A stretch of DNA of 21,266 nucleotides, from positions 1-21,266 of the forward strand of contig CADBPP010000106.1 of NCBI GenBank assembly GCA_902796565.1. The letters are read 5' to 3'. The notes under the pieces were generated by a model that searched no databases, had not been told where the DNA came from, and worked only from the letters and a program-made list of their open reading frames with translations. Each line of letters begins with the position of its first letter. The stretch's first letter is position 1. Both the position numbers and the translations under genes were made by a program. This document shows, one piece after another, positions 14,568 through 21,266 of this stretch. Source of the DNA: an uncultured Eubacteriales bacterium (GTDB lineage: Bacteria; Bacillota; Clostridia; Eubacteriales; Anaerofustaceae).

Positions 14568-16187
14568 TTACTCCGCGCTGATTATATAGTAGTACAAGGG
14601 CTGTCCGCCGCTGAACACTTCCACATCCACATCGGGATATTTCTTTTTGAGCTTGTTCTCCATTACGGCGGCGTCGGTCTCCGTGACATCGCTTCCGTAA
14701 TAAAGCGACAGTATGGAGGTCTCGTCGTCCACCAGCTTCTCCGCGATGTCCATGACGGCGGTGAAGGTGTTGTTCTCGCAGGCAACGATGTCGCTGCCCA
14801 CGATGCCGATGATGTCGCCCTCCTTTATGGTGCTGCCGTTGACGCTGGTGTCCCTTACGGCGAAGGTGACCTGGCCGACCTTGACGGTCTCCATGTTCTC
14901 GCTCATGGCCTCGACATTTTCATCGAGGGACATTTCGGGATCGAAGCCCAGCATGGCGCTGATGGCCTGGGGAATGTTCTTCGTCTCCACCACAGCCACG
15001 TTCTTTTTGCTTATGTCGCAGGTCTGCTTGGCGGCGAGGATGATGTTCTTGTTGTTGGGCAGGATGATGTAGTTGTCCGCGTCCGTGTTGTCGATGATCT
15101 CCATGAAGTCCTGTGTGGAGGGATTCATGGTCTGTCCGCCTTCCACGATGTAGGTGACGCCCAGATCCTTCATGATGCTGGAAAGCCCCTTGCCGGAGGA
15201 TACGCTGATGATCACATAGTCGGTATGCTCCTTGCTGTATTCCATCGCGGGAGCTTCGGCTCCGGGAAGCTCGGCCTCGTCAAGATCCGTGCTGTCGATG
15301 ATCTCGATATGCCTGAGGGTACCGAAGGCCGTCGCGGTCTTGAGAACGTTCCAGGGCTCGTTGGAAAGGATGTGCACCTTGATGGCGCTGGCCTTCTCCA
15401 TGACATTGGGAGCCGAGCAGTTCTTGACCTTCATCAGCTTGTCGATGACGGTCTTCTGATATGACTTCCCGCCGTCGGTGACGATGGTGAATTCCAGTGT
15501 GTAATCGAACTCGCCGTCAAGGTCGATATCCTCGTGGTCCATGGCGGGCGTGCTGTTTTCGGACACGCCGACGGTCTTGCCCTTCATGGAAGCAAGGACT
15601 CCCTCCATGATGAAGATCAGTCCGCATCCGCCGGAATCCACCACTCCCGCCTCCTTAAGGACCGGGAGCATCTCGGGGGTCTTTGAAAGCACGACTCTTC
15701 CCGCTTCCAGCACCTCTGAGAAGAATTCCACGGGATTCTCATACTCCGCGTAGTGGGACATGGCGAATTCGCTCATTCCCCTGGCGACGGTGAGTATGGT
15801 GCCCTCCGTGGGCTTCATGACGGCCTTGTAGGCCATCTGAGTCGCGGAATTCATTGCGTTTGCAAACAGTTCGATATCCAGTTCGTCATGTCCCATGCAG
15901 ACCTTGGAGAAGCCCCTGAGCAGCTGGGAAAGGATGACTCCAGAATTTCCCCTGGCTCCCATGAGAGCTCCGTTGGCGGCGGCGGAGATGAGACCGTCCG
16001 GCGTTTTGGCGTTGGACTCGCTCACGGCCTTGACCGCGTACTGCATCGTCAGCGACATGTTCGTTCCCGTGTCTCCGTCCGGGACGGGGAACACGTTCAG
16101 ATTGTTGACATATTCCTTATTGTTTTCAAGATTGGCATAACCGCTGAGCACGGCTGCCTTCAACTCTTCCGTATCCATCATTTTCAC
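14568..16187 (-). CDS. fakA: DAK2-domain protein, FakA-like fatty acid kinase subunit (YloV)
   Basis: 539 residues. The N-terminal DhaL/DAK2 domain (about 1-200) carries the ATP/Mg motif NVFPVPDGDTGTNM (31-44), whose Asp residues bind magnesium, then GARGNSGVILSQLLRGF (77-93) and VVDSGGCGLIFIMEGV. The long C-terminal part ends with SLYYGSDVTETDA and a GGQPLYYYIIS tail, as in YloV. FakA phosphorylates fatty acids held by a FakB (DegV-fold) partner, giving acyl-phosphate; no FakB gene is in this window. I chose the GTG at 16187 because AAGGAGG lies 8 nt upstream; the nearby ATGs at 16181 and 16178 would be 14 nt or more away. The ribosome binding site overlaps the asp23 stop. Confidence 0.9.
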   Translation of the reverse strand: MKMMDTEELKAAVLSGYANLENNKEYVNNLNVFPVPDGDTGTNMSLTMQYAVKAVSESNAKTPDGLISAAANGALMGARGNSGVILSQLLRGFSKVCMGHDELDIELFANAMNSATQMAYKAVMKPTEGTILTVARGMSEFAMSHYAEYENPVEFFSEVLEAGRVVLSKTPEMLPVLKEAGVVDSGGCGLIFIMEGVLASMKGKTVGVSENSTPAMDHEDIDLDGEFDYTLEFTIVTDGGKSYQKTVIDKLMKVKNCSAPNVMEKASAIKVHILSNEPWNVLKTATAFGTLRHIEIIDSTDLDEAELPGAEAPAMEYSKEHTDYVIISVSSGKGLSSIMKDLGVTYIVEGGQTMNPSTQDFMEIIDNTDADNYIILPNNKNIILAAKQTCDISKKNVAVVETKNIPQAISAMLGFDPEMSLDENVEAMSENMETVKVGQVTFAVRDTSVNGSTIKEGDIIGIVGSDIVACENNTFTAVMDIAEKLVDDETSILSLYYGSDVTETDAAVMENKLKKKYPDVDVEVFSGGQPLYYYIISAE

Positions 16188-16200
16188 CCGAATAACCTCC

Positions 16201-16548
16201 TTACATAACGCGGACGCTGGTCACGTTGACGGTGACCTTCTTGACCTTGACACCGGTCTGCTTTTCCACATTGTATTTGATGGCCTCGGACAGATTCTCA
16301 CAGACGGTCTCCATCTTCATGCCGTATTCCAGTATAACGAATACCTCTATATGGATCTTTTTGTCGCTGCCGGCGCTCACTCTGACGCCCTTGCTCCATT
16401 CCTCATTGGTAAGAAGGTACACGATACTGTCCGCCCCGGGGATGTTGGCGATGCCCACCACTCCGAAGCATTCCATCGCCGCGGCGCATACGACCTGCTT
16501 GATGGTGCTGACGGTGATCTTGTTGTTCTTTCTTTCTTCAGAAACCAT
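16201..16548 (-). CDS. Asp23/Gls24-family envelope stress protein (YloU-like)
   Basis: 115 residues from the ATG at 16548, supported by GGAGG 9 nt upstream; an earlier in-frame ATG at 16608 has no ribosome binding site and adds a non-conserved, arginine-rich stretch. The family pattern is ITVSTIKQVVCAAAMECFGVVGI, a central YLLTNEEWSKGV, and a C-terminal VKKVTVNVTSVRV. Asp23-family proteins are small soluble or membrane-associated proteins linked to cell-envelope homeostasis; the molecular activity is not known. The gene always tends to sit before fakA, here 13 nt away, so a link with membrane lipid metabolism is plausible but unproven. Confidence 0.88.
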   Translation of the reverse strand: MVSEERKNNKITVSTIKQVVCAAAMECFGVVGIANIPGADSIVYLLTNEEWSKGVRVSAGSDKKIHIEVFVILEYGMKMETVCENLSEAIKYNVEKQTGVKVKKVTVNVTSVRVM

Positions 16549-16619
16549 ATATAATGTCCTCCGTATATAGATTGCTCTGATTTGGCGGCACGGGCCCTTT
16601 CGGCACATACCTTCAGATG

Positions 16620-16628
16620 ATTATACCA
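16620..16628 (-). promoter_or_regulatory. Extended -10 promoter of the asp23-fakA-recG-chrA operon
   Basis: On the minus strand TGGTATAAT: a perfect -10 (16625-16620) with a TGn extension (16628-16626). The -35 position at 17 bp (TAGGAT) is poor. Predicted leader is about 65 nt. It lies between the patB-like stop and asp23, where I see no terminator hairpin, so some read-through from patB is possible. Confidence 0.62.
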
Positions 16629-16663
16629 CAACGGCATCATCTATCCTATCGATTCGGGAATTT

Positions 16664-17824
16664 TCAGCCCTTAAAGGCATTTTTGATCCTTTCGCAGGCC
16701 TCGGCCAGCACGCTTCTCGGGCAGGCGATGTTGATGCGGACGAACCCGTCCGCGTTGTCCACGAAGCTTCCTCCGGCTTCGATGATGACGCCCGCCTTTG
16801 CCAGGGCGTCCTCCAGGCCTTTGTTGTCGAGACCCGTAAAGCGCATGTCCACCCAGGCGAGGTATGTGGCGCCGGGGATGACGTATCCGCACTGAGGGAA
16901 CTCCCTGTCAAGGAAGGCTTTCAGATATTCGAAATTTGAATCGAGGTACGCTCTCATGGCGTCCACCCACGCTGCGCCGTGCTCATATGCGGCGGTGGTG
17001 GCGGCCAGGGAGAAGGGGCTCTGGGATGCGGAGCAGGCGCGTCTTAAGGCGTCGCGCACTTCGGGATCCCTGACAATGATGTTGGACATGGCGTTGCCGG
17101 CCATGTTGAAGGTCTTGCTGGGAGCGGTGCATACCGCGACTGTGGGATCGTCCCTGGCGACGTCCAGCATCGAGACCGTGTCGGTGCCCGTGCGGGTTAT
17201 ATCGGAATGTATCTCGTCGGAGATGATGGTGACGGAGTTTTCCCTGCAGATGGCATGGATCCTTTCCAGTTCCGCTCTGTCCCATACCCTTCCCGTGGGA
17301 TTGTGGGGATTGCACAGGATAAAGAGCTTCGTCGAAGGCTCCTTGGCCTTTGCCTCAAAGTCCTCCCAGTCTATCCCGAAGCATCCTTTGTCATATATCA
17401 TCCTGCTGTAAAGGGGAACGCGTCCCTCCGCGCCTTTAGCGGCCCGGTCGAAGGGACCGTAGGATGGGGTCATGATGATGATGCCGTCCCCCGGAGAGGT
17501 CAGGATCTTCACCAGGTGGTTGATGGCGGAAACGACGCCGTTGGTGATCACCACGTCTTCCCTTTTTATCTCGATGCCGTAGCGTGTGCGATACCATTTG
17601 TCCAGGGCGTCGTAGTAGCGCCCGTCCGCGGACGAATAGCCGAAGATCCCCGCGTTCACTCTCTGGTGAAGGGCTATGAGTATCTCCGGTGCGCAGCGAA
17701 AGTCCATGTCCGCTATCCACATGGGGATGGCGTCATCCGAAGCGTTCTCGTTTATCTTTTTCAGATCTCCGTATTTTCTGGAGCATGTTCCCTCCCTGGG
17801 AACGATCTCGTCAAAATCGTACAT
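16664..17824 (-). CDS. patB: MalY/PatB-type PLP-dependent C-S beta-lyase / aminotransferase
   Basis: 386 residues, full length for class I/II fold aminotransferases of the MalY/PatB subgroup. Signposts are PMWIADMDFRCAP (34-46), ITNGVVSAIN (93-102), the Asn-Pro region LCNPHNPTGRVW (170-181), SDEIHSDI (202-209), the PLP-binding lysine in APSKTFNMAG (Lys237) and the carboxylate-binding Arg in VRINIACP near the C-terminus. The family cleaves cystathionine or cysteine conjugates to thiol, pyruvate and ammonia; some members act as regulators. AAGGAGG lies 8 nt before the ATG. It sits between rpmB and asp23 but has its own promoter. Substrate cannot be told from sequence. Confidence 0.92.
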   Translation of the reverse strand: MYDFDEIVPREGTCSRKYGDLKKINENASDDAIPMWIADMDFRCAPEILIALHQRVNAGIFGYSSADGRYYDALDKWYRTRYGIEIKREDVVITNGVVSAINHLVKILTSPGDGIIIMTPSYGPFDRAAKGAEGRVPLYSRMIYDKGCFGIDWEDFEAKAKEPSTKLFILCNPHNPTGRVWDRAELERIHAICRENSVTIISDEIHSDITRTGTDTVSMLDVARDDPTVAVCTAPSKTFNMAGNAMSNIIVRDPEVRDALRRACSASQSPFSLAATTAAYEHGAAWVDAMRAYLDSNFEYLKAFLDREFPQCGYVIPGATYLAWVDMRFTGLDNKGLEDALAKAGVIIEAGGSFVDNADGFVRINIACPRSVLAEACERIKNAFKG

Positions 17825-17850
17825 TGATGTCTCCTCCTTCTGATACTATG

Positions 17851-17879
17851 ATTTTACTACAAACAGGCCCGAATGGGAA
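17851..17879 (-). promoter_or_regulatory. Probable promoter of the patB-like gene
   Basis: On the minus strand TTCCCA (17879-17874), 17 bp, then TAAAAT (17856-17851). The predicted start is near 17844, with a leader of about 20 nt. Two terminators lie just upstream, so an own promoter is expected. Confidence 0.45.
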
Positions 17880-17903
17880 CATCCATGTTCTGCGCCGGGG
17901 CAT

Positions 17904-17933
17904 GAAAAAGGGCGGGAAGTCCCCTTCCCGCCC
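17904..17933 (-). terminator. Second (distal) terminator behind rpmB
   Basis: Minus strand: GGGCGGGAA, a 6-nt loop and TTCCCGCCC, followed by five Ts (17909-17905). The very GC-rich 9-bp stem with a T run only on this strand indicates leftward termination. Confidence 0.75.
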
Positions 17934-17962
17934 CGCTGAGCGTAAATCTTTTCAGACAGCAG

Positions 17963-17991
17963 AAAAAACACACCGTCATGCGACAGTGTGT
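17963..17991 (-). terminator. First terminator of rpmB
   Basis: Minus strand: a 10-bp stem ACACACTGTC/GACGGTGTGT with a GCAT loop (17991-17968), then TTTTTT. One position pairs as a U-G wobble only in the minus-strand RNA and is a C-A mismatch in the plus-strand RNA, which supports the direction. Confidence 0.88.
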
Positions 17992-18021
17992 CTGATCTCT
18001 ATTGCAGCCGCCTTTTTCCGA

Positions 18022-18204
18022 TTATCTTTCGACCTTGCCGGAACGAAGGCATCTTGAGCAGACATTCACAGTCTTCGTAGCGCCGTTCTCAACGATCTTT
18101 ACTCTTCTGAGGTTGGGCTTCCAGTTCCTCTTGGTGTGGATGTTCGAATGGCTCACGGTGTTCCCGGAAATAGCGCCCTTTTCGCAGATGTAGCACTTTG
18201 ACAT
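18022..18204 (-). CDS. rpmB: Ribosomal protein L28 (bL28), zinc-ribbon form
   Basis: 60 residues, normal for bL28. It has the N-terminal CYIC (Cys4, Cys7) and C-terminal CSRC (Cys48, Cys51) pairs that bind zinc in the C+ form. Other conserved stretches are GNTVSHSNIHTKRNWKPNL and RRVKI. It is part of the large ribosomal subunit. GGAG lies about 9 nt before the ATG. It is monocistronic, with a strong promoter and two terminators downstream. A zinc-free paralogue, found in some Bacillota for zinc shortage, is not visible in this window. Confidence 0.96.
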   Translation of the reverse strand: MSKCYICEKGAISGNTVSHSNIHTKRNWKPNLRRVKIVENGATKTVNVCSRCLRSGKVER

Positions 18205-18258
18205 TTTTTATCACTCCAGTTCCATAATAAATTGACATCTCAAAATAGACCGTTTGGA

Positions 18259-18287
18259 ATTATAGCACACATAAAAAGCCTTTGCAA
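18259..18287 (-). promoter_or_regulatory. Promoter of rpmB
   Basis: Minus strand: TTGCAA (18287-18282), 17 bp, then TATAAT (18264-18259) with a TGC extension (18267-18265). Predicted leader is about 48 nt. It is back to back with the ECF gene promoter; the two -10 boxes are about 70 bp apart in an AT-rich divergent intergenic region (18205-18402). Confidence 0.75.
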
Positions 18288-18330
18288 TCATAAAATGCAA
18301 AATAAAACAATTATTTGCCCTATATGGATA

Positions 18331-18339
18331 TGCTATAAT
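18331..18339 (+). promoter_or_regulatory. Extended -10 promoter of the ECF S component-coaX-dus operon
   Basis: TGCTATAAT: perfect -10 (18334-18339) with a TGn extension. The -35 position (TTATTT, 18311-18316) is weak. The leader of about 57 nt contains a small possible stem (TCCG/CGGA) before the GGAGGT site at 18392-18397. Confidence 0.65.
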
Positions 18340-18402
18340 CATATTGACAAAAATACAATGTCCTGTATCCGTCATCATGCGGAACGGGAACGGAGGTAAA
18401 AA

Positions 18403-18984
18403 ATGAACAAACTTAAAACAGCCACGCTCACACAGCTGGCAATCCTCGTCGCCGTGATCATCCTCATGGCGTTCACCCCCCTCGGATACATCCGTACCCT
18501 CGGACTCGAGATCACCTTTGTCATGATCCCCGTCATCATCGGTGCCATCACCATCGGGCCGGGAGCAGGAGCATTCCTCGGATTCGTATTCGGACTCACA
18601 AGCTTCATCCAGTGCTTCGGCATGAGCCCCTTCGGAGCGACGCTCTTCGCCATCAACCCCATCTACTGCTTTATAGTATGCGTGGTCACCAGGACCCTCA
18701 TGGGCTGGCTGTGCGGACTCATCTTCAAATGCTTCCCCGAGAAGAACCTGGCTGCGTATTCCATCTCCAGCCTTTCCGGAGCCCTTCTGAACACCCTGTT
18801 CTTCATGAGCGCTCTGATCCTGCTCTTCGGAAAGACCGAGTTCATCATGGGATTCCGCGGCAGCATGGGAGTCATCGAGTTCGTGGTGGCCTTCGTGGGC
18901 ATCAACGGACTGGTGGAGGCTGTCGCCTGCTTCGTGATCGCCACGGCGATCTCCAGGGCAGTGGCAAGATACACAAAGCACTGA
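18403..18984 (+). CDS. ECF transporter substrate-binding S component, probably for pantothenate
   Basis: 193 residues with about six hydrophobic segments, the size and pattern of ECF S components. Typical features are the N-terminal ATLTQLAILVAVIILMAF, a GLEITFVMIPVIIGAITIGPGAGA stretch (about residues 34-57) and GFVFGLTSF. S components bind a vitamin and associate with a shared energising module (EcfA1, EcfA2, EcfT) encoded elsewhere. No ATPase or EcfT gene is here. The direct neighbour coaX (28-nt gap) argues for pantothenate, as in the PanT group, but specificity is inferred from context only. GGAGGT lies 5 nt before the ATG. Confidence 0.83.
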   Translation: MNKLKTATLTQLAILVAVIILMAFTPLGYIRTLGLEITFVMIPVIIGAITIGPGAGAFLGFVFGLTSFIQCFGMSPFGATLFAINPIYCFIVCVVTRTLMGWLCGLIFKCFPEKNLAAYSISSLSGALLNTLFFMSALILLFGKTEFIMGFRGSMGVIEFVVAFVGINGLVEAVACFVIATAISRAVARYTKH

Positions 18985-19012
18985 CAGATATTCAAAGATC
19001 GGGAGGACCAAG

Positions 19013-19783
19013 ATGCACATTCTGGCGGTCGACGTGGGAAACACCACGACTGAATTCGGACTTTACAGCGATGACGAGCTGCTCACCAGCTACAGATTCA
19101 TAACAAAGCAGGAAAGGACCATGGACGAGGCGGCCTTCTTCGTGAGGGATTTCCTCGAACTGCATTCCCTTACCTTTTCCGACATCGGGGACGCGATACT
19201 CTCCAGCGTCGTGCCCAACATTAATCAGACACTGATCAACATGTTCCGCAAGTACATGGACGTGGATCCGATGGTGGTGGGTCCCGGCATCAAGACCGGC
19301 ATCAACGTCGCCACCGCCAATCCCAGGGAGGTGGGAGCGGACCGCATAGTGGACGCCCTGGCCGCCTATGAGATCTACGGAGGACCCGTGATCGTCGTGA
19401 ACTACGGCACCGCCACGAGATACGACTACGTGGACGCCGACGGACAGTTCAAGTACGCCGTCACCAGCCCCGGCATCAAGATCTCCGCGGACGCCCTCTG
19501 GACGAAGGCGGCAAAGCTTCCCGAGATAGAGATCGCGAAGCCCGACACCATCCTGGTGAACAATACCATCACCAGCATGCAGGCGGGCCTGGTATACGGC
19601 TGCATCGGTCAGACCGAATATATAGTCAGACAGATGAGAAAGGAGACCGGCACCGAAGCCAAGACCGTGGTGGCCGGAGGCTATGCCCCCATCATCATGC
19701 CCCATACGGACGTGCTGGATATCTACGATCCCCTTCTGACGATGAAAGGCCTCAAACTGCTGTATGACAAGAACAGGCACTGA
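19013..19783 (+). CDS. coaX: Type III pantothenate kinase, CoaX-like, with divergent active-site motifs
   Basis: 256 residues, family length. ASKHA-fold motifs seen: the phosphate-binding DVGNTTTEFGLY (7-18), GPGIKTGINVATANPREVGADR (90-111) including Asp110 in the GADR motif of the pantothenate site, KLPEIEI, and a late VVAGGYAP. CoaX phosphorylates pantothenate, the first step of CoA synthesis, in the cytoplasm. Several usually invariant spots differ: the D-x-GTATT motif reads NYGTATR (Asn130, Arg136), the following GG-x-I-x-PG reads YAVTSPG (148-154), and the normal GKNT reads VNNT. It could be a working but divergent kinase or a paralogue with another role. GGGAGGA precedes the ATG. Confidence 0.85.
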   Translation: MHILAVDVGNTTTEFGLYSDDELLTSYRFITKQERTMDEAAFFVRDFLELHSLTFSDIGDAILSSVVPNINQTLINMFRKYMDVDPMVVGPGIKTGINVATANPREVGADRIVDALAAYEIYGGPVIVVNYGTATRYDYVDADGQFKYAVTSPGIKISADALWTKAAKLPEIEIAKPDTILVNNTITSMQAGLVYGCIGQTEYIVRQMRKETGTEAKTVVAGGYAPIIMPHTDVLDIYDPLLTMKGLKLLYDKNRH

Positions 19784-20753
19784 TTACTTCAGAGAAACTC
19801 TTGAAATAAACGATGTGCTTCTGGCGCCAATGGCCGGTGTTACCGACGTCGCCTTCAGACGTGTGTGCCTCGGCCGGGGCGCCCTTTTGATGTACACGGA
19901 AATGGTCAGCGCGAAGGGCCTCGTATACAAAAACGAGAACACCAGGTTCCTTCTTGAAACAGGAGAAGAGGAAAGGGCCACCGGGGTGCAGATCTTCGGA
20001 AGTGACGAAGCTTTCCTCGCCTCCGCCGTGAGGGACTGGCTCAATGACACTTCCTTCGCCTTCATCGACATAAACATGGGCTGCCCGGTAAAAAAGGTGG
20101 TCTCCAACGGCGAGGGGAGCGCCCTTCTCAGGGACCCGAAGAAGGTCTGCTCCGTGGCCAGAAGCATAGTGGAGTCCTCCTCAAAGCCGGTGAGCGCAAA
20201 GATCCGCACAGGATACGATGAAAACACGATAAACGTCACGGACAACGTTAAGGCCCTGAACGACGCGGGAGTCGGCATGATCGCCGTCCACGGCCGCACC
20301 AGGGAGATGTTCTATTCAGGAAAAGCCGACAGGGAGCTGATCGCGAAGGCAGTGGAGGCCTCCGGCGTGCCCGTCATTGCCAACGGCGACGTTTCCTGCT
20401 ATGAGGACTACGTGTCCATGAAAAGGGATACCGGCGCCGCGGGAGTCATGATCGGCCGGGGCGCCATGGGCAACCCCTTCATCTTCGAAGAGATCGCTTC
20501 GGGCAAAAGAGGGGAAAAGTACTCTCCTCCCACCGCCGAGGACCGGCTCCGGGAGGCCCTCAGGCACCTTGAACTCATGAAGGGCTACAAGGACGAGCGC
20601 ACCGCCTGCCGCGAATTCAGAAAGCAGCTGTGCTGGTATACCAAGGGCATGAGCGGAGGAGCCGCGATACGCAACGAGGCCACGAAGATAAGCTCCTTTT
20701 CAGCCTTCGAGGGCTACATCCTCTCGCTGATCGAAAAGTGCTCCGCGGTATGA
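19764..20753 (+). CDS. dus: tRNA-dihydrouridine synthase (DusB-like)
   Basis: 329 residues, a FMN-dependent TIM-barrel enzyme that reduces uridines in tRNA. Motifs are LLAPMAGVTDVAFR (19-32), INMGCPVKKV with the catalytic Cys, KIRTGYDE, VHGRTREMFYSGKAD, VIANGDV and GRGAMGNPF. The ATG at 19764 lies 20 bp inside the coaX end and has only a weak ribosome binding site, so translation probably depends on ribosomes arriving from coaX. No other start fits the N-terminus. The C-terminal helical part includes FRKQLCWYTKGMSGG. A pairing of coaX with dus is seen in various Bacillota. The terminator at 20767-20796 follows. Confidence 0.94.
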   Translation: MTRTGTDYFRETLEINDVLLAPMAGVTDVAFRRVCLGRGALLMYTEMVSAKGLVYKNENTRFLLETGEEERATGVQIFGSDEAFLASAVRDWLNDTSFAFIDINMGCPVKKVVSNGEGSALLRDPKKVCSVARSIVESSSKPVSAKIRTGYDENTINVTDNVKALNDAGVGMIAVHGRTREMFYSGKADRELIAKAVEASGVPVIANGDVSCYEDYVSMKRDTGAAGVMIGRGAMGNPFIFEEIASGKRGEKYSPPTAEDRLREALRHLELMKGYKDERTACREFRKQLCWYTKGMSGGAAIRNEATKISSFSAFEGYILSLIEKCSAV

Positions 20754-20766
20754 CGGATCATTTCAT

Positions 20767-20796
20767 AAAAAAAGCGCATCACCGTGCGCTTTTTTC
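20767..20796. terminator. Bidirectional terminator between dus and the PadR-type gene
   Basis: An 11-bp stem AAAAAAGCGCA (20768-20778) with TGCGCTTTTTT (20785-20795) around a 6-nt loop gives a T run on both strands. The stop codon of the minus-strand gene lies in the loop (20781-20779). Confidence 0.88.
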
Positions 20797-21266
20797 TATT
20801 CCGTGCTTTTTTCTCAGGGCGTTTATGAACCTTATCTCCTCCGAGATCCTGGTATCCACATAGTTTTTCATGAACCTTATATCGTAGGCCGTGTCGGGCA
20901 TCCCGGAGATGCCGCCGAACACCCCGCTGTCTTCGAAGCAGCTTCTTAAGGCCTGCTCCCTCCTGTCGAGGATCCTCGCGATGCATTCCTTATCCAGAAA
21001 CTGGAAGAACGCCACCCTCAGGTAGAACTCCTCGTCGCTTGCGGCCCTGTAATCGTCGAAATCCCTTAGCAGCTCCATCATCCTCCCGCGGCCCTCCCCG
21101 GTTATGGAGCATACCTTCCTCGAAGGCTTTCCCTCCCGGGGCTCCACCCTCATGGTGACGAAGCCGTTTTTTTCGAGCCTCCTCAGGAGGGGATATATCT
21201 CATTGTTGTTGGGACTCAGTCCCGAAAGACGCTTTTTCAGTTCGTAGCCGTGGCATGGCCCGGACA
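20779..21266 (-). CDS. PadR-family transcriptional regulator (N-terminus outside the window)
   Basis: The minus-strand frame is open to the right edge; about 162 residues are visible, and only a few N-terminal ones are missing. Reading in from the edge gives HGYELKKRLSGLSPNNNEIYPLLRRLEKNGFV, the PadR winged-helix core (recognition helix in NNNEIYPLLRRLE), followed by the wing EGKPSRKVCSITGEGRGRM. The remaining 100 or so residues are charged and helical, as in PadR C-terminal dimerisation domains. An internal ATG at 21153 would cut off the DNA-binding helix, so it is not the start. Family members repress neighbouring genes and respond to small ligands; the target here is not visible. Confidence 0.85.
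   Translation of the reverse strand, partial: SGPCHGYELKKRLSGLSPNNNEIYPLLRRLEKNGFVTMRVEPREGKPSRKVCSITGEGRGRMMELLRDFDDYRAASDEEFYLRVAFFQFLDKECIARILDRREQALRSCFEDSGVFGGISGMPDTAYDIRFMKNYVDTRISEEIRFINALRKKHGIEKSAR

Noticed and set aside
16549..16608. Upstream start of the Asp23-like gene
   Set aside because: No ribosome binding site at that ATG, and it would begin at or ahead of the predicted transcription start; the ATG at 16548 has GGAGG.
18368..18384. Small stem (TCCG/CGGA) in the leader of the ECF S-component gene as a riboswitch
   Set aside because: Only 4 bp, in a leader of about 57 nt. Too short for any known vitamin riboswitch, and no recognisable conserved core.

Overview
The window suggests a moderately GC-rich member of the class Clostridia (Bacillota). 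The left edge carries the C-terminal half of an ScfB-type SCIFF maturase, a family nearly universal in that class. AGGAGG-type ribosome binding sites, sigma-A promoters with extended -10 boxes, a zinc-ribbon L28 and an Asp23-FakA-RecG cluster agree with this. I cannot name a genus. Almost all of the DNA is ordinary chromosomal coding sequence. I see no tRNA, rRNA, CRISPR array, insertion sequence, phage gene or attachment site.

Layout, left to right. Positions 2-724 hold the partial scfB. Positions 879-4938 hold an oligopeptide/dipeptide ABC transporter operon (two permeases, two ATPases) read rightward. Its binding protein follows as a separate, strongly expressed unit (5152-6918) with its own promoter, a 5'-terminal hairpin and a strong terminator. 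Next comes a small secreted lipoprotein (7080-7799) built from two tandem cystatin/stefin-like repeats, the least expected gene here. Positions 7919-11369 hold a close-packed rightward group: NAD synthase, PlsY acyltransferase, RarA clamp-unloader ATPase and a YebC-family protein.

A leftward block converges on this group. Read in its own direction it is: ribosomal protein L28 (18204-18022) with two tandem terminators, a MalY/PatB-type C-S lyase (17824-16664), then a tight operon of Asp23-like protein, FakA-like DAK2 protein, RecG and two half-size ChrA-family transporters (16548-11392). From 18403 the genes run rightward again: an ECF transporter S component (probably for pantothenate), a CoaX-like type III pantothenate kinase with unusual substitutions, and a tRNA-dihydrouridine synthase whose start overlaps coaX. 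A partial PadR-type regulator on the minus strand closes the window.

Functional threads: peptide uptake (Opp) beside a probable extracytoplasmic protease inhibitor; acyl-phosphate metabolism (FakA makes acyl-phosphate with a FakB partner not seen here, PlsY uses it); pantothenate uptake and phosphorylation towards CoA; and housekeeping DNA repair and translation genes. The strongest candidate for something little described is the double cystatin-like lipoprotein. The divergent CoaX is second.
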